The notes below the pieces were generated by a model. That model was not told the origin of the DNA, did no database searches, and worked only from the letters and a program-made list of their open reading frames with translations. A stretch of 64,000 bases of DNA from Acanthamoeba lenticulata (taxonomy: Eukaryota; Discosea; Longamoebia; Acanthamoebidae), in NCBI GenBank assembly GCA_002179805.1, contig NAVB01000320.1:1-64000 (forward strand), written 5' to 3'. Shown here in pieces: positions 34,708 to 46,091 of this stretch. Position numbers and translations under genes: made by a program. The number at the start of each line of letters is the position of its first letter. Within the stretch, counting starts at the first letter, position 1.

Positions 34708-37700
34708 ATGGCGGTTGCACGGCTGGCCATTTGGGTGACTCTCGTCTTTCTACTCGGCCAACGTACGTTGTGCTCTTATGTTTGCAGCACTCACCAAAGT
34801 AAGTCTCCGGTCCGACGGTTTCGGTTGCTTTACACAGAACCTCGTGCGGAGGCGCTAGTAGGCGGCGGCGGGGCGAGCGCGCAGTCTCTCATCACTTCTT
34901 GGGGCAGCGCCTACCAGTACCTCTACCTCCTTGTTTCCCCCTTTCTCTCTTCTTCTTTCTCGCTTTTCATTTTAGCCCTACGCCTTTTTACCTAAACTCA
35001 ACGCAAATCGGGGCCGTGCTGCTCGCCATTCGTCGCTCTTCCGGTGCTGTCCCGCCTCGAGTTCTGCTGACCTGTGAACCATGCTTTGCGTATACACATG
35101 GCAGGTACGCGCAGGATGATGTCACCGTAACCTTTTCGGTCTCTTCGCCCTACGCGGCCGCGCTGGCCTACCTTGCTGGCCAAGTGGACTTCCCCATTAC
35201 AGAAGATGTCCTCCCCGAGTCGTATATTGGTGTGTCTCCTCTCTCTCTCTCTCTCTTTTGTTCCCTTTTCCCGACCCGGGTTCTGATCATTGTTGTTGTC
35301 CGCAACGGCGCAGTCGACTACAACGGAACGCAGTTTCCGATGGTGGCCGGGGGCGTGGGAGTGGTCTACAACCTTCCTAACATGTCTGACATCATCCTCG
35401 ATCGGTATTGACCTGCCATTTCTTGCCCGTGGTGATAATGCTCCAACTGACCAACCACCACGATTATGGGGCTGTAGTGAAGTGCTAGCCGCCATATGGT
35501 TGGGCAACATCACCACATGGAATGACCCCGCCATCGCCGGACTCAACACTCAATACACGATGCCAGAACAGAACATCACGCTGGCCTTTCAGATTCAGGG
35601 CTACATCGACATCACCTCGGTGCGGAACCCTCCAGAGCTCCAAAGACTTTCCGTCCCAACACACACGCGAGCCGTCTCTTCTTCTCACGCTTCAACTTGC
35701 AGGTGTTCACCTCTGGCCTGAGCTCCTTCAGCGAGGCCTTCCGCGAGGAGTTTACCAAGGCGGTCCTGATCGAAAACATGACCGTCACCGCTCGCGGGAT
35801 GGCCCACCCCTTCCCCTCGATCGCCGATGCACTCTCCTTCGTTGCGGTTGGCCTTCCTTTGTCTTTTCTTATTCTTCCTCTCCTGGTTAACACCTTCTTC
35901 TCCCTTGCGACGTTCAACAGACCAACCCGTACTCGATGACCTACTGCAGCTACGGGCAGTGGCTCGGGCGAAACCAAGAAGAAGCCGCCGCCCTCCAGCT
36001 CGCCCAGATAAAGAACAAAGCTGGCAACGCTGTTGTCCTCTCGCTCGACTCCATCCAGGTGCGTGGCGCACATCGTTGATACGCCCTTTTCCGATCAACG
36101 GAATAACCAGGTGATGTGATTTTATGTTTTTTAACATCATGTGCGATACGTATGGTGCGCAACAGAGCTCGATGGAAGATCAGATCAACTCGACCAGCTA
36201 CCGAGTGTCTCTCGTTGATGGAGCTGGCTTCAACTCGTGGCCACTGGCCTACTTTGAATTCCTCACGCTCACATTGAACAGCTCGAGCGCCTACGATTGC
36301 GGCGACGTTCAAGACCTGCTGGCCTTCCTCTCCTGGGCGCAAATCAACGACAAGGTTGGACCCACTCCCTCACTCATGTCTTGCTGCTATTGGTCTCAAT
36401 TTCCGTCTTTTTCTCAACCTTTCCTTTTTTCGTCCACTTGTGATAGGCGGCACTAACAGCTCAAGAAGAAGGCTTCGTGCCCCTCAGCAATCACTTCAAG
36501 AAGCGGTACGCTCGGCGAAGCTTTCGGCAGGCTCGCCACGCAACAAGAGTTCTAATTGCTGTTTGTTGTTTTAAAAACAGAGTGTTTGATTCGCTGTACA
36601 ATGTCACTTGCCACGGCCAACAAGCCTTCAGCACTGCCGTCGTGATCGGAGGCGGCGGCTCTTCACCCACTTATCCCCGTACAAGGGCTTCCCCATTTTA
36701 TTTTATTTTTATTTTGTAATTTTACATTAAAACAAAAAAACTAACTCGACCTACTCCAGGTTGGGCCAGCAGCTTTACGTCAAACATATTTATGATCAAA
36801 TACTTTGCATCCAGCGACGAGCAGGCCCTGAAAGACTCGCTCCAGCTCGACGTTGACTTTGGTGGCACCAGTTCTTGTACGTGCGCGCCACGCAGTGTCC
36901 CTCTTTTTGTCCTGCACAAACCTCATCACCATGATCGCAGATACGCCGGGCGAAGACCTCGGCGACTCCGACCTGGGCGCGCTGCCTGTTCTGGCCTACG
37001 CGGTGGTGCCGGCCTACAACATCCCGAGCCTCAAGGGCGCCACGCTCGTGTTTAACACGCAGCTGGTGGCCGACATCCTCACCGGCAAAGTCACCCGCTG
37101 GAACGACAAGAGCATCAGCGACCTGAACCCGGACCTGTCGTTGCCCGACGCCGCCATCGTGCCGGTGATCACGACCGAGGCCCGCCTCGAGAACCTGCTC
37201 ATGACCTCGGCCCTCGTTGCCAGCGTGTCCGACTGGACGGTGCGTCTCTCGAGTTGAGGCTCATGACGAAATGGCTACGAAGATGCTGACGATGATGACC
37301 ATGGTCGTGGGATCGCAGTTGGGCTCGGGCATGAGCGTGTCGTATCCAGTGGCGGCCACGGGTCGTGACGTCATGCCCGATTACATCATCTCGGACATGG
37401 CGGCGTTCAGCTACTCCTTCACCTTCTGGAAGTGCGTTGCTTTGGGGCAGCAGCAATCATCGCTATGCACTGGCTGTGTCATGCTGACGTGTCACGTGTG
37501 TGTGTGTGTGTACTAGTTACTACGACCTCTACCAATCGCGCCAGCTCAGCATTGGCGCGATGGTCAACGCCGCCGGGCAAACGGTCAACGTCACCACGCA
37601 GTCCGTCGCGGCGGCGCTCGACGACCTGGCGCAGGGCCTCGTGGCCAGCGGGCCCGGTACGTCGGCGCCCGTCCTTATCCTCTTCCTATTGCTTTCCTTG

Positions 37701-40700
37701 CGGCTCACGCGTCCAACGGCAAACCACATAGGCGCCGTGTGGGGTTCGGGCGAGGGCAGTTGGCCGGTGACGGCGGTGGGTCACTTTCTCGTCCACACGG
37801 AGGATGCCATCGACTGCAACAAGGCTCAAGCCCTGGCCGAGTGGTTCTACTGTGCGTCCTTTCCCCGCTTCTTCTTTTGTCGACCATCGTTGGTTGATGA
37901 CCGGCATGCGTGATCTCACACAGGGAGCCAAACGTCTACCACCGCGGCCGACATCGCCACGCGGTACGTACTGCAGGTGGCCGGCTCTGCAATTCAAAGT
38001 ATTTTCACGTTTTTAACATTTTTGCGTGTAGGATGAATGCGGTTGTGGCCTCGAAGTCGCCGCTGTTGTACAGCAACATGCTCACCTTCATCTCGGATCT
38101 CCAGTGCGGCGGCACGTTCGTGAGCAGCATCCATGGTGCGGACCCCGCTCCAGTTGTGATCGTAGACCATGGGGGCAGCAACTGACGTCCTTGGCCCCAG
38201 GGTGCGTGTGGGAAGGCACGCTGTGCGCCAATGCGGGCCTGTGCGTGGGCGGCACCTGCAAGTGCAACAGCGGCCACGAGGGCCAGTTTTGCGAGACCGT
38301 TTCGAGCTCGTCCGATGCGCTCCTCATCGGCTTGACCGGTACCCGCATCACTCTCGCCCTTTCAAGCTCTTTTTGGTGCACTCAGCTGATGAGACGCTGC
38401 ACACATAGTGGGCCTCGTGGTACCGGCCATTGTGCTCTGCGTGTGCCTCGTCCTGTGCCTCGTCCTCGGCTTCATCCTCTACGCCCGCTACAGCCACGGC
38501 CGCAGGTATTTCCTGAAATCAATCTCAAAATACAATAATGAAATCATTTCAAAAAATAATTGAATTTAATTGAAATGTAAATGCAGGGACGAATGGGAGA
38601 TCGACATAAGCGAGCTCGAGTTTGGGGAGCAGCTGGGCGCGGGCGGCCACGGCCAAGTGCACAAGGGCCTGTGGAAGGGCACCGAGGTGGCCATCAAGAT
38701 GATGACCACCGAGCGGACCACGCGCGACTTGGAGCGCGGCTTCAAGGAGGAGGTGCGCGTGATGACGGCGTTGCGCCACCCGAACGTGGTGCTCTTCATG
38801 GCGGCGTGCACCAAGCCGCCCAAGCTGTGCATCGTCATGGAGTTCATGGCCCTCGGCTCCCTCTACGAGGTTCGTCGACACAAACACACGCTGGTTTCAT
38901 CAGGTCTGATGTTGGGGTGATGATGACGCGCAGTTTCTGCACAACGAGCTGGTGCCGGCGGTGCCGTTCGGGCTCGTGCTCAAGCTGGCCTACCAGGCGG
39001 CCAAGGGCATGCACTTCCTCCACTCGTCGGGCATCGTCCACCGCGACCTCAAGTCGCTCAACCTGCTGCTCGACAACAAGTGGAACCTCAAGGTCTCCGA
39101 CTTTGGCCTCACCAAGTTCAAAGACGACCTCAAGCGAACGGACAAGGGCCTCGGCGAGGGCTCCATCCACTGGACGGCGCCAGAGATCCTCAACGAGACG
39201 CCCGACATCGACTTGATCCTGGCCGACGTCTACTCGTTCGGTTCGTATTTTTATTTATGAATCTTATTCGTGTTGAAAGTGTGAAGAATTGCTGACATTC
39301 TTTGGCGGTCAGGCATCATCCTGTGGGAGCTGCTGACGCGACAGCAGCCCTACTCGGGCCTGAGTCCGGCAGCCATTGCCGTGAGCGTCATTCGGGACAA
39401 CCTGCGTCCGCCCCTGCCTGAACAAGCCAGCGACTCTGTGGAGGGGGTCAAGGAATACACGGAGCTGCTCACCAGCTGCTGGAACCAGGACCCCGCCGTC
39501 CGGCCCACATTCCTCGTACGCGCATACCTCTCATTCCTGCTGTGCCATTCGTCAAATTCCTCACCTGCGCCTCGTCCCTGCAGGAGATCATGACGCGGCT
39601 CAGCAGCATGACTGGCGAGTCCGCGTTCGCCTCGACCTCGCAGACCTCGTCCTCGAGTATGTTGGCGCCAGATTCTCTCCCCTCTTGCGTAAATGCAGAG
39701 CCTTACATGTTGGTGGTATGTTTGTGGCGACGAGCAGGCAAGGCGGGCGTGAGCCGCCTCTCGAACGGCTCGTGGATGTCGATCCCCAACTTCAACACCT
39801 CCTCGCTCAACACCTCGGGCAGGTCGTCGAGCCACTCGTCCAGCGACGACGCCGCGAGCGGAGGCGGCAAGGGCCCGGCGGTGGGCTTGCTGCCGCCCGA
39901 GGGCGAGGTGACCATCCTGTTCTCGGACATCACGCGCGCCGCATCGCTCTGGGAGTTCAACCCGAGGGCCATGAAGGAGGCCACGCTGCTCCACAACAAG
40001 GTCCTTCGCTCGCTGTTACGCGAGCACCACGGCTACGAGGCGGCCTTTATCCGCGACAAGAACAGCGGCGAGGGCTCCTTCTGCATGGCCTTCCAGCGCA
40101 CGGCCGACGCCCTCGATTGGTGCGTGGCCGTGCAGACGGAGCTGCTCAAGGCCGAGTGGCCCGAGGCCCTGCTCGAGCACCCGGGCGCCGCCGAGGAGTG
40201 GGGCGACGTCGACGACCGCGTCGTGTTCCGCGGCCTGCGCGTGCGCATCGGCGTGCACGTCGGGCGGCCCCGGCTGGTGCGCGACGCCATGTCGCGGCGC
40301 GTCGAGTACATTGGGCCCGTGGTCAACGCCGCCGCGCGCATCACGTCGGTCACCCACGGCGGCCAGGTCCTGCTCTCGCAGGCCGTCTACGACCGGATCC
40401 GCGACTCGGACATGGTCCGCGAGCGCAACCGCTTCGCGTGCCTGGGCCGCTTCGAGATGCCCGACGCTGTCGACGCCAAGGGCGCCCACCTGTGGGAGAT
40501 GCGCGTGCCGGGCCTCGAGGCGCGCTTCTTCAATGGCCTCGCGCGCAAGACCGGCGCCGTTGTGGAGGACAGCAACGGCAGCGAGGCGCACGGCTCGAAC
40601 GATGGTAACGTGGACGTGGACGACGACGAGGAGCACCGGCTGGACGTGCTGGCCGAGGGCATGATGTTCAAGGAGGACAACTTCTTGACGTCGGCCAACC

Positions 40701-41581
40701 TGTGCCGCTGGATCATCGACTTCAAGGAGGTCCAGCTGGGCAAGCAGGTCGGTCTCGGCTCCTACGGCGTCGTCTTCAAGGGCCGGTGGAAGGGCGTCGA
40801 CGTGGCCGTCAAGCGGTTCGTCAAACAGAAGCTCGACGAGCGGAGCATGCTCGAGTTCCGCGCCGAGATGGCCTTTTTGTCGGAGCTGCACCACCCCAAC
40901 ATCGTGCTGTTCATCGGCGCGTGCGTCAAGCGGCCCAACCTGTGCATCGTCACCGAGTTTGTCAAGCAGGGCTCGCTCGGCGGCCTCCTGCTCGACCCCA
41001 AGGTGCGGCTGCCGTGGCACCAGCGCCTGCGCATGCTGCGCTCGGCCGCGCTCGGAGTCAACTACCTCCACTCGCTCTCGCCGGTCATCATCCACCGCGA
41101 CCTCAAGCCGTCCAACCTGCTCGTCGACGAGAACTGGAACGTCAAGGTGGCCGACTTTGGGTTCGCGCGCATCAAGGAGGAGAACGCCACCATGACCCGC
41201 TGCGGCACGCCGTGCTGGACGGCACCAGAGATCATACGCGGGGAGAGCTACTCGGAGCGGGCCGACGTATACTCGTTCGGGATCATCATGTGGCAGGTAG
41301 CCACGCGCAAGGAGCCCTTTGCCGGGCGCAACTTCATGGGCGTTTCGCTCGACGTGCTCGAGGGCAAGCGGCCACCGCTGCCGGCCGACTGCCCCGAGGC
41401 CTTCCTCAAGCTGGTCAAGCGCGCCTGGCATGCGAAGCCCGACAAGCGGCCGTCGATGGAGGACGTTCTTCACGTGCTCAACCAACTCACGGGCGAGCAC
41501 TCGCTGCAGGACTTTAGGCACGGTGACGCCGGTACCAAACCATCTTCTTCCCCGCAATGTCAGACCAGCCTCCTTTGCTAA
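34708..41581 (+). CDS. receptor: PstS-like x2 - EGF - TM - TKL kinase - class III cyclase - TKL kinase (paralogue B)
   Basis: Twenty-four exons are read and sum to 5034 nt (1677 residues); the last exon, 39738-41581, is 1.8 kb. The start at 34708 opens a signal peptide (MAVARLAIWVTLVFLLGQ). The ectodomain repeats the paralogue A layout: AAIWLGNITTWNDPAIAGLN (module 1), ILTGKVTRWNDKSISDLNPD (module 2), then an EGF-like stretch (CANAGLCVGGTCKCNSGH). The TM (about 745-768, VVPAIVLCVCLVLCLVLGF) precedes kinase 1 (GAGGHGQVH, VAIK, HRDLKSLN, DFG), a cyclase (about 1115-1310, FSDITRAASLW, NAAARI) and kinase 2 (about 1390-1655, HRDLKPSN, WTAPEI). All kinase core residues are intact. Eighteen introns interrupt the ectodomain and TM and none the cyclase/kinase 2, unlike paralogue A. 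Probable environmental sensor. Confidence 0.92.
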
Positions 41582-42044
41582 CGCTGTGCCTCGCTACGCC
41601 CACAGAAGTAGGGCCTGAAGTCGTCCCGTAGTGCCCAACAACGTGTCACCGATATTCAATTTTAAAAGCAATATTGTTCAATATGGTCGACAATAAATGC
41701 GAGATCAGAGAGAGATACAGGCCAAATTTCGGAGGCCGAGCAAACGGGCCGGTGCAGGCCGCGAGAAATGTCAAGAGGAAGAGCAGGGGACGTGCCCTGG
41801 AGGCTGTGGCGGACGCCACACGTCATCCCGAGAGCATAGACGCGCCCATCACCCCGCACAACTCCTGCGCTCGCACACAACAAAAGCAGATTGACTGCCG
41901 TGGCGCACACAAACGAAGAAATGAATGTACGTGGGTATGCGGTGAATCTGATTTTTGTGGTACTCACAAATCGAGCGTTCTTCGCTCGATCGTGATCTAC
42001 AGACCGAAGTAACAGCAACTGAGGTCAACCTGGACAAGAGCGAA
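41582..42044. other. spacer, possibly with a 5' exon of the TreS gene
   Basis: A frame 41674-42012 starting MFNMVDNKCEIRERY is open for 112 codons, but it shows no domain and is cut by splice-like sites, so it is not called. The frame of the TreS first exon stays open upstream to about 41955, so a 5' exon joined at an acceptor near 42000 is possible. Confidence 0.35.
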
Positions 42045-44967
42045 ATGGTGGCCACCGCCATTCCACCTCTCATGAGGCGACGCAGTTCCCTCGCCATGAG
42101 CCAGAGCGGCTCGGGCTCGTTCCTCACACGTCGTGGATCGCTGGTGCATGCCCTTGTGGAGGACTTTCACAACATGTACGCCCAGCACCAGAACTGGCAC
42201 CTCACTGCTCTTTTTAACAACTCCTCCGCCTTCCACCGACATGACGTTGCAGGCAGGGCAAGACTGAGAACGTCGTGCTACCCGATTACTCGACGTACGT
42301 ACGACAGAACGACGCTCTGAAAGCAACAAGAGCCTCCAGTTGACCCTGTGCGCTTGGGGGGGGGGTAGGCATGACGAGGTGTCCTTCCCTGGCGACAAGC
42401 CCTACTGGTACAAGGAGGCCGTATTCTACGAGGTTTACGTTCGGTACGTCGGCAAAACTCTACACTTCAGTCGGCAGTCTGTTGAGTCTCATCCTCTACG
42501 CGCAGAGCATTCTGCGACTCCAACGGGGACGGACATGGCGATCTCGTCGGCCTCACCTCCAAGCTCGACTACCTTCACTCTCTCGGCGTCGACTGCCTTT
42601 GGGTACGATTCACCTCGACCTACCTTGTCTACCGTCCATGCGAACTCGCTGTTCCTGACGTGGCCGCTTCTTGGTCCTTTGTTGTTGGCAATCAGCTGCT
42701 GCCCATCTACCCGTCTCCACTCAAGGACGACGGTTACGATGTAGCCAACTATATCGACATCCACCCAGACTACGGCACCCTCGCCGACTTCAAGACCTTT
42801 GTGAACGCCGTGCATGAACGAAGCATGCGTATGATCGTCGACTTTGTGCCCAACCACACGTACGACCTTCTCCTGTTTTGCTTTTTCCCTCTGCCAGCCT
42901 TGTGGAAGCTCACTCCTGTTACCACACCAGGTCCGCGGATCACAAGTGGTTCCAGATGGCGCGGGAGGACCGCAACTCGCCCTACCGCGACTACTACGTG
43001 TGGACGGACGATCCAAAGAAGTACAAGGAAGCCCGCATCATCTTCATCGACACTGAAGAGTCCAACTGGGTTCGTCTACTACTTGCTTGTCCCCTCAATC
43101 GATTTCGGACAGCAGACTGACGTCGTTGGCGGCACTTCTCCACATATGTACGTGATAGACGTGGGACGAGAAAGCGGGCCAGTACTACTGGCACAGGTTC
43201 TACTCGTCTCAGCCTGATCTCAAGTACGTCTTTTTGCAGCGCTGCGAGCCACTTAGTCTCGTGAGGCTCATGCGTGGTGTGGTGTGATGAATGAACAGCT
43301 TCGAGAACCCGAAGGTGCAGCAGGAGATGTTCAACATCATGAAGTTCTGGCTCGACATTGGCGTCGACGGCTTCCGTGTGGACGCCGTGCCCTATCTTTG
43401 TACACGTCCCGCCCTCGCGCAAGTAGCTCGAAGCGTTGTTGTTGTTGCAAGACTCACGCCCCCTTTCCCTTGCAGTCGAGGAAGAGGGCACCAACTGCGA
43501 GAACCTGCCACAGACGCACGATTTCCTCCGCAAGATGCGCAAGTGGCTCGATGACAACTACACGGGACGCGTTATTCTGGCCGAGGCCTGCCAGCCGCCC
43601 GCTGACGTGCGCAAGTACTTTGGCGACAATGGCGATGAGTTTCACATGGGGTTCGTCTGAGAACCCTTCCCGTTGAACCTGGCATTGGCTCAAACCATCG
43701 TCTTCTCGACCAGATTCCACTTCCCGGTGATGCCGCGGATCTACTTGTCGATCCGGAGCGAGGAGAGCACGACCCTGCGCGACATTTTGGCCGACACGCC
43801 TCTCATCCCCGACAACTGCCAATGGGTGACCTTCTTGCGCAACCACGACGAACTCACCCTCGAGATGGTGCGCTCTTTTACTGTCCCTCCTCCTCCAGTT
43901 TATCGATCTCTTGCGGTTGCAGCTCACAGCGTGATCAACTACGCGTCAACAGGTGACGCCCCAGGAGCGCAAGTGGATGTGGGAACAGTACGCCCCGGAG
44001 CCGCGCATGCGTATCAACTTGGGCATCAGGCGACGCCTCGCACCGCTGGTTCGTGGTGATCTCCAGCTGCTCGTCTACGATCACAGCTCACCTGTGCGCA
44101 CTTGGCGTGGTGAACTGCAGATGAACAACGACAGGCGGCAGATCGAGCTGGCCTACAGTCTGCTCTTCACGCTTCCCGGCTCGCCTATCCTTTACTACGG
44201 CGACGAGATCGGGATGGGCGACAACATCTGGCTGCCCGATCGCAACGGTGTCCGTACGCCCATGCAATGGAAGGCCAAGGAAATCAACGGCGGCTTCTCC
44301 ACGGCGCCCAAGCTCTACGCCCCGGTCGTCAGCGATGAGACGTATGGCTACGACGTTGTCAACGTCGATTCGCAGTATGCGGTACGGCCCTCATCCCTCA
44401 AAGCCCGCCGTATACGTTGTGCGACTGACGCACGCGCGCGCGTCTTTTAGGAACCGGGGTCGCTGTTCCACGCGGTGAGCCACATGATCCGCACGCGCAA
44501 GAAGCACCCATCGTTCGGCACGGGCTCGCTCTACTGGCTCGACTGCCCGGAGAAGCGCGTGGCGACCTACATCCGCTCGACTTCGTTCGACAAGATGCTG
44601 TGCGTCTCCAACCTGAGCTCCAAGCCCCTCGACGTCGCCATCACCTTGCCCGCGGACGACATCCCGTCGGCGCCCGAGAGCGATAACCCGCAGCACACCC
44701 ACCCCCACGAGCTCGCTCTCGGCGGCACTGGTTCGTGCTTCCGCTTTGCTTTCGCTGTCGTTACTGCTTTATTGATGAGTGCCCATTTGGCTAACAACCC
44801 ACAACAAACAACGAGCAGCCACCAAGCAGAACAGCGTGGAGGGCCTGACCTACTTCACGGACGTCCTGACGTCAATCAAGTACCCCGTGGTGGACGGCGT
44901 TCTGGTGGCCACCCTGGCGCCCTACCAGTTCCTCTGGCTCAACATCGCGCAGGCCTTTGACTTTTAG
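42045..44967 (+). CDS. treS: trehalose synthase (maltose alpha-D-glucosyltransferase), GH13
   Basis: Fourteen exons (42045-42175, 42253-42294, 42369-42443, 42506-42602, 42696-42859, 42931-43069, 43159-43223, 43299-43399, 43476-43650, 43714-43867, 43953-44048, 44121-44381, 44451-44730, 44819-44967) give 642 residues. GH13 motifs are intact: [17 protein letters not shown] (nucleophile Asp), VILAEACQ (acid/base Glu) and [11 protein letters not shown]. TreS-specific text includes [38 protein letters not shown] and [12 protein letters not shown]. The enzyme interconverts maltose and trehalose. The 50-residue extension before the catalytic domain carries two basophilic-kinase sites (RRRSSL, TRRGSL), absent from bacterial TreS. 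The start is tentative. The protein is strongly bacterial in type. Confidence 0.92.
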
Positions 44968-45145
44968 CGTTGTTGCCGGCACGAATCCCGCCGCGGACAC
45001 TCTGGTTCACTGAATCGCAAGTAAAATCATTTTCCTGGTAAAGATCATTTTTTTATTTACTGGAAAAATCACAATTACCAAAATAAATACCACTGGCCAA
45101 ACCTCAGACCTACGCAACCTACAATCCAGCTCAACAACCACAAAG

Positions 45146-45472
45146 ATGTCGTCGTACAAGGCCACCAGCAAGTCCCACACGCGCGGCTCGAGGGCGAGCC
45201 CCTACACCACCACGACCAAGACGACGAAGACGACTACAGCTGACCAGCCATCGGCGAGCATGCTGCTGCGAAGGCAATGCAGCTTCGGCGTGGCCAACAC
45301 GCTGCGCCGCGTGGCCGACCTCCACGAGAACCACGAGCGCGTCGTCGCCCAGGGCGGCACGGCCCGCGTCACGCGAGCCCAGGCCATCAAGCTCGAGCAG
45401 TGGAACACGGTCCAAACCCGCAGCCGTGCCCGGCAACTGGCCGCCGCTGCCGCTGCTGGTCAGAGGCCTTGA
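45146..45472 (+). CDS. small basic protein of unknown function
   Basis: Single exon of 108 residues starting MSSYKATSKSHTRGSR. It is rich in Thr, Arg and Ala: a Thr/Lys run (residues 25-36) is followed by an amphipathic helical part (NTLRRVADLHENHERVVAQ) and an Ala run at the C-terminus. GC-rich coding bias and a well-placed AAG before the ATG support it as a gene. No family is recognised. It lies 178 bp after TreS, beyond an AT-rich stretch that probably holds the TreS 3' end. Confidence 0.55.
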   Translation: MSSYKATSKSHTRGSRASPYTTTTKTTKTTTADQPSASMLLRRQCSFGVANTLRRVADLHENHERVVAQGGTARVTRAQAIKLEQWNTVQTRSRARQLAAAAAAGQRP

Positions 45473-46091
45473 TGATCTTGCATGTGTTGCATATAACACT
45501 CTGTACATAAAACTGTAGTTCTTCATCAGCTTGCTCTCCATCATTGTATAGAAAACTGTAGTGCTTGAAAGTTTTTATCATTGCATTGTGGGGAACCGCT
45601 CAGCTCCACGGAATAGTGGAACGAGCAGGCCACCTCTTTCAGAGGTGTAGACTTTGAACCAAAGATACTTCCTTGGATAAGAGTACTGATCTTTTCTTTC
45701 CTTGCCCCTTTTGTATCCTGCCTCTCTGCTCTGGTCTTGTGGTTCGCATGCAGAATTATTTATTGTGTACTTTCGGGGAAGCTTGCACGTGCTGGCCGAA
45801 ATCAACCCCAGCTTTAGTCTGGCTCACACCCGACTTGTACTAAAGGATTACGAGTTGGCATGATCTCGCGGTGGTGTCTTTTGTTTGAAGTGCGGCGATG
45901 ATCATCGTGCGCCATGCAGGCATCACCAAAAATTGCGTTCGAACGCAACAGGAGAGGGCTACATTTTTAACATTTTTTCACCACTCGCAGAAGAAAGCTG
46001 TTTTTCTTCCAGAAGACACTATCACTAAAGAAAGACGCAGAGAAGCGATCAAAGACAGTCAGTCCTTTGAGCAGGGCGCAATAGAGCCGAG
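45473..46091. other. gene-poor spacer
   Basis: No frame here has the GC-rich codon bias of the neighbours on either strand. It includes the 3' end of the small basic gene and, just before 46092, the presumed promoter of the ankyrin-phosphoesterase gene. No repeat or RNA gene was found. Confidence 0.45.

Noticed and set aside
40016..41557. Long minus-strand frame (513 codons) opposite receptor B
   Set aside because: It is exactly antisense to the cyclase/kinase 2 exon. The strong C/G third-base bias of that exon opens the opposite frame; the translation is Val/Gly/His-rich without any domain.
41674..42012. 112-codon frame between receptor B and TreS
   Set aside because: No domain, mixed codon use, and it overlaps the likely 5' region of TreS.
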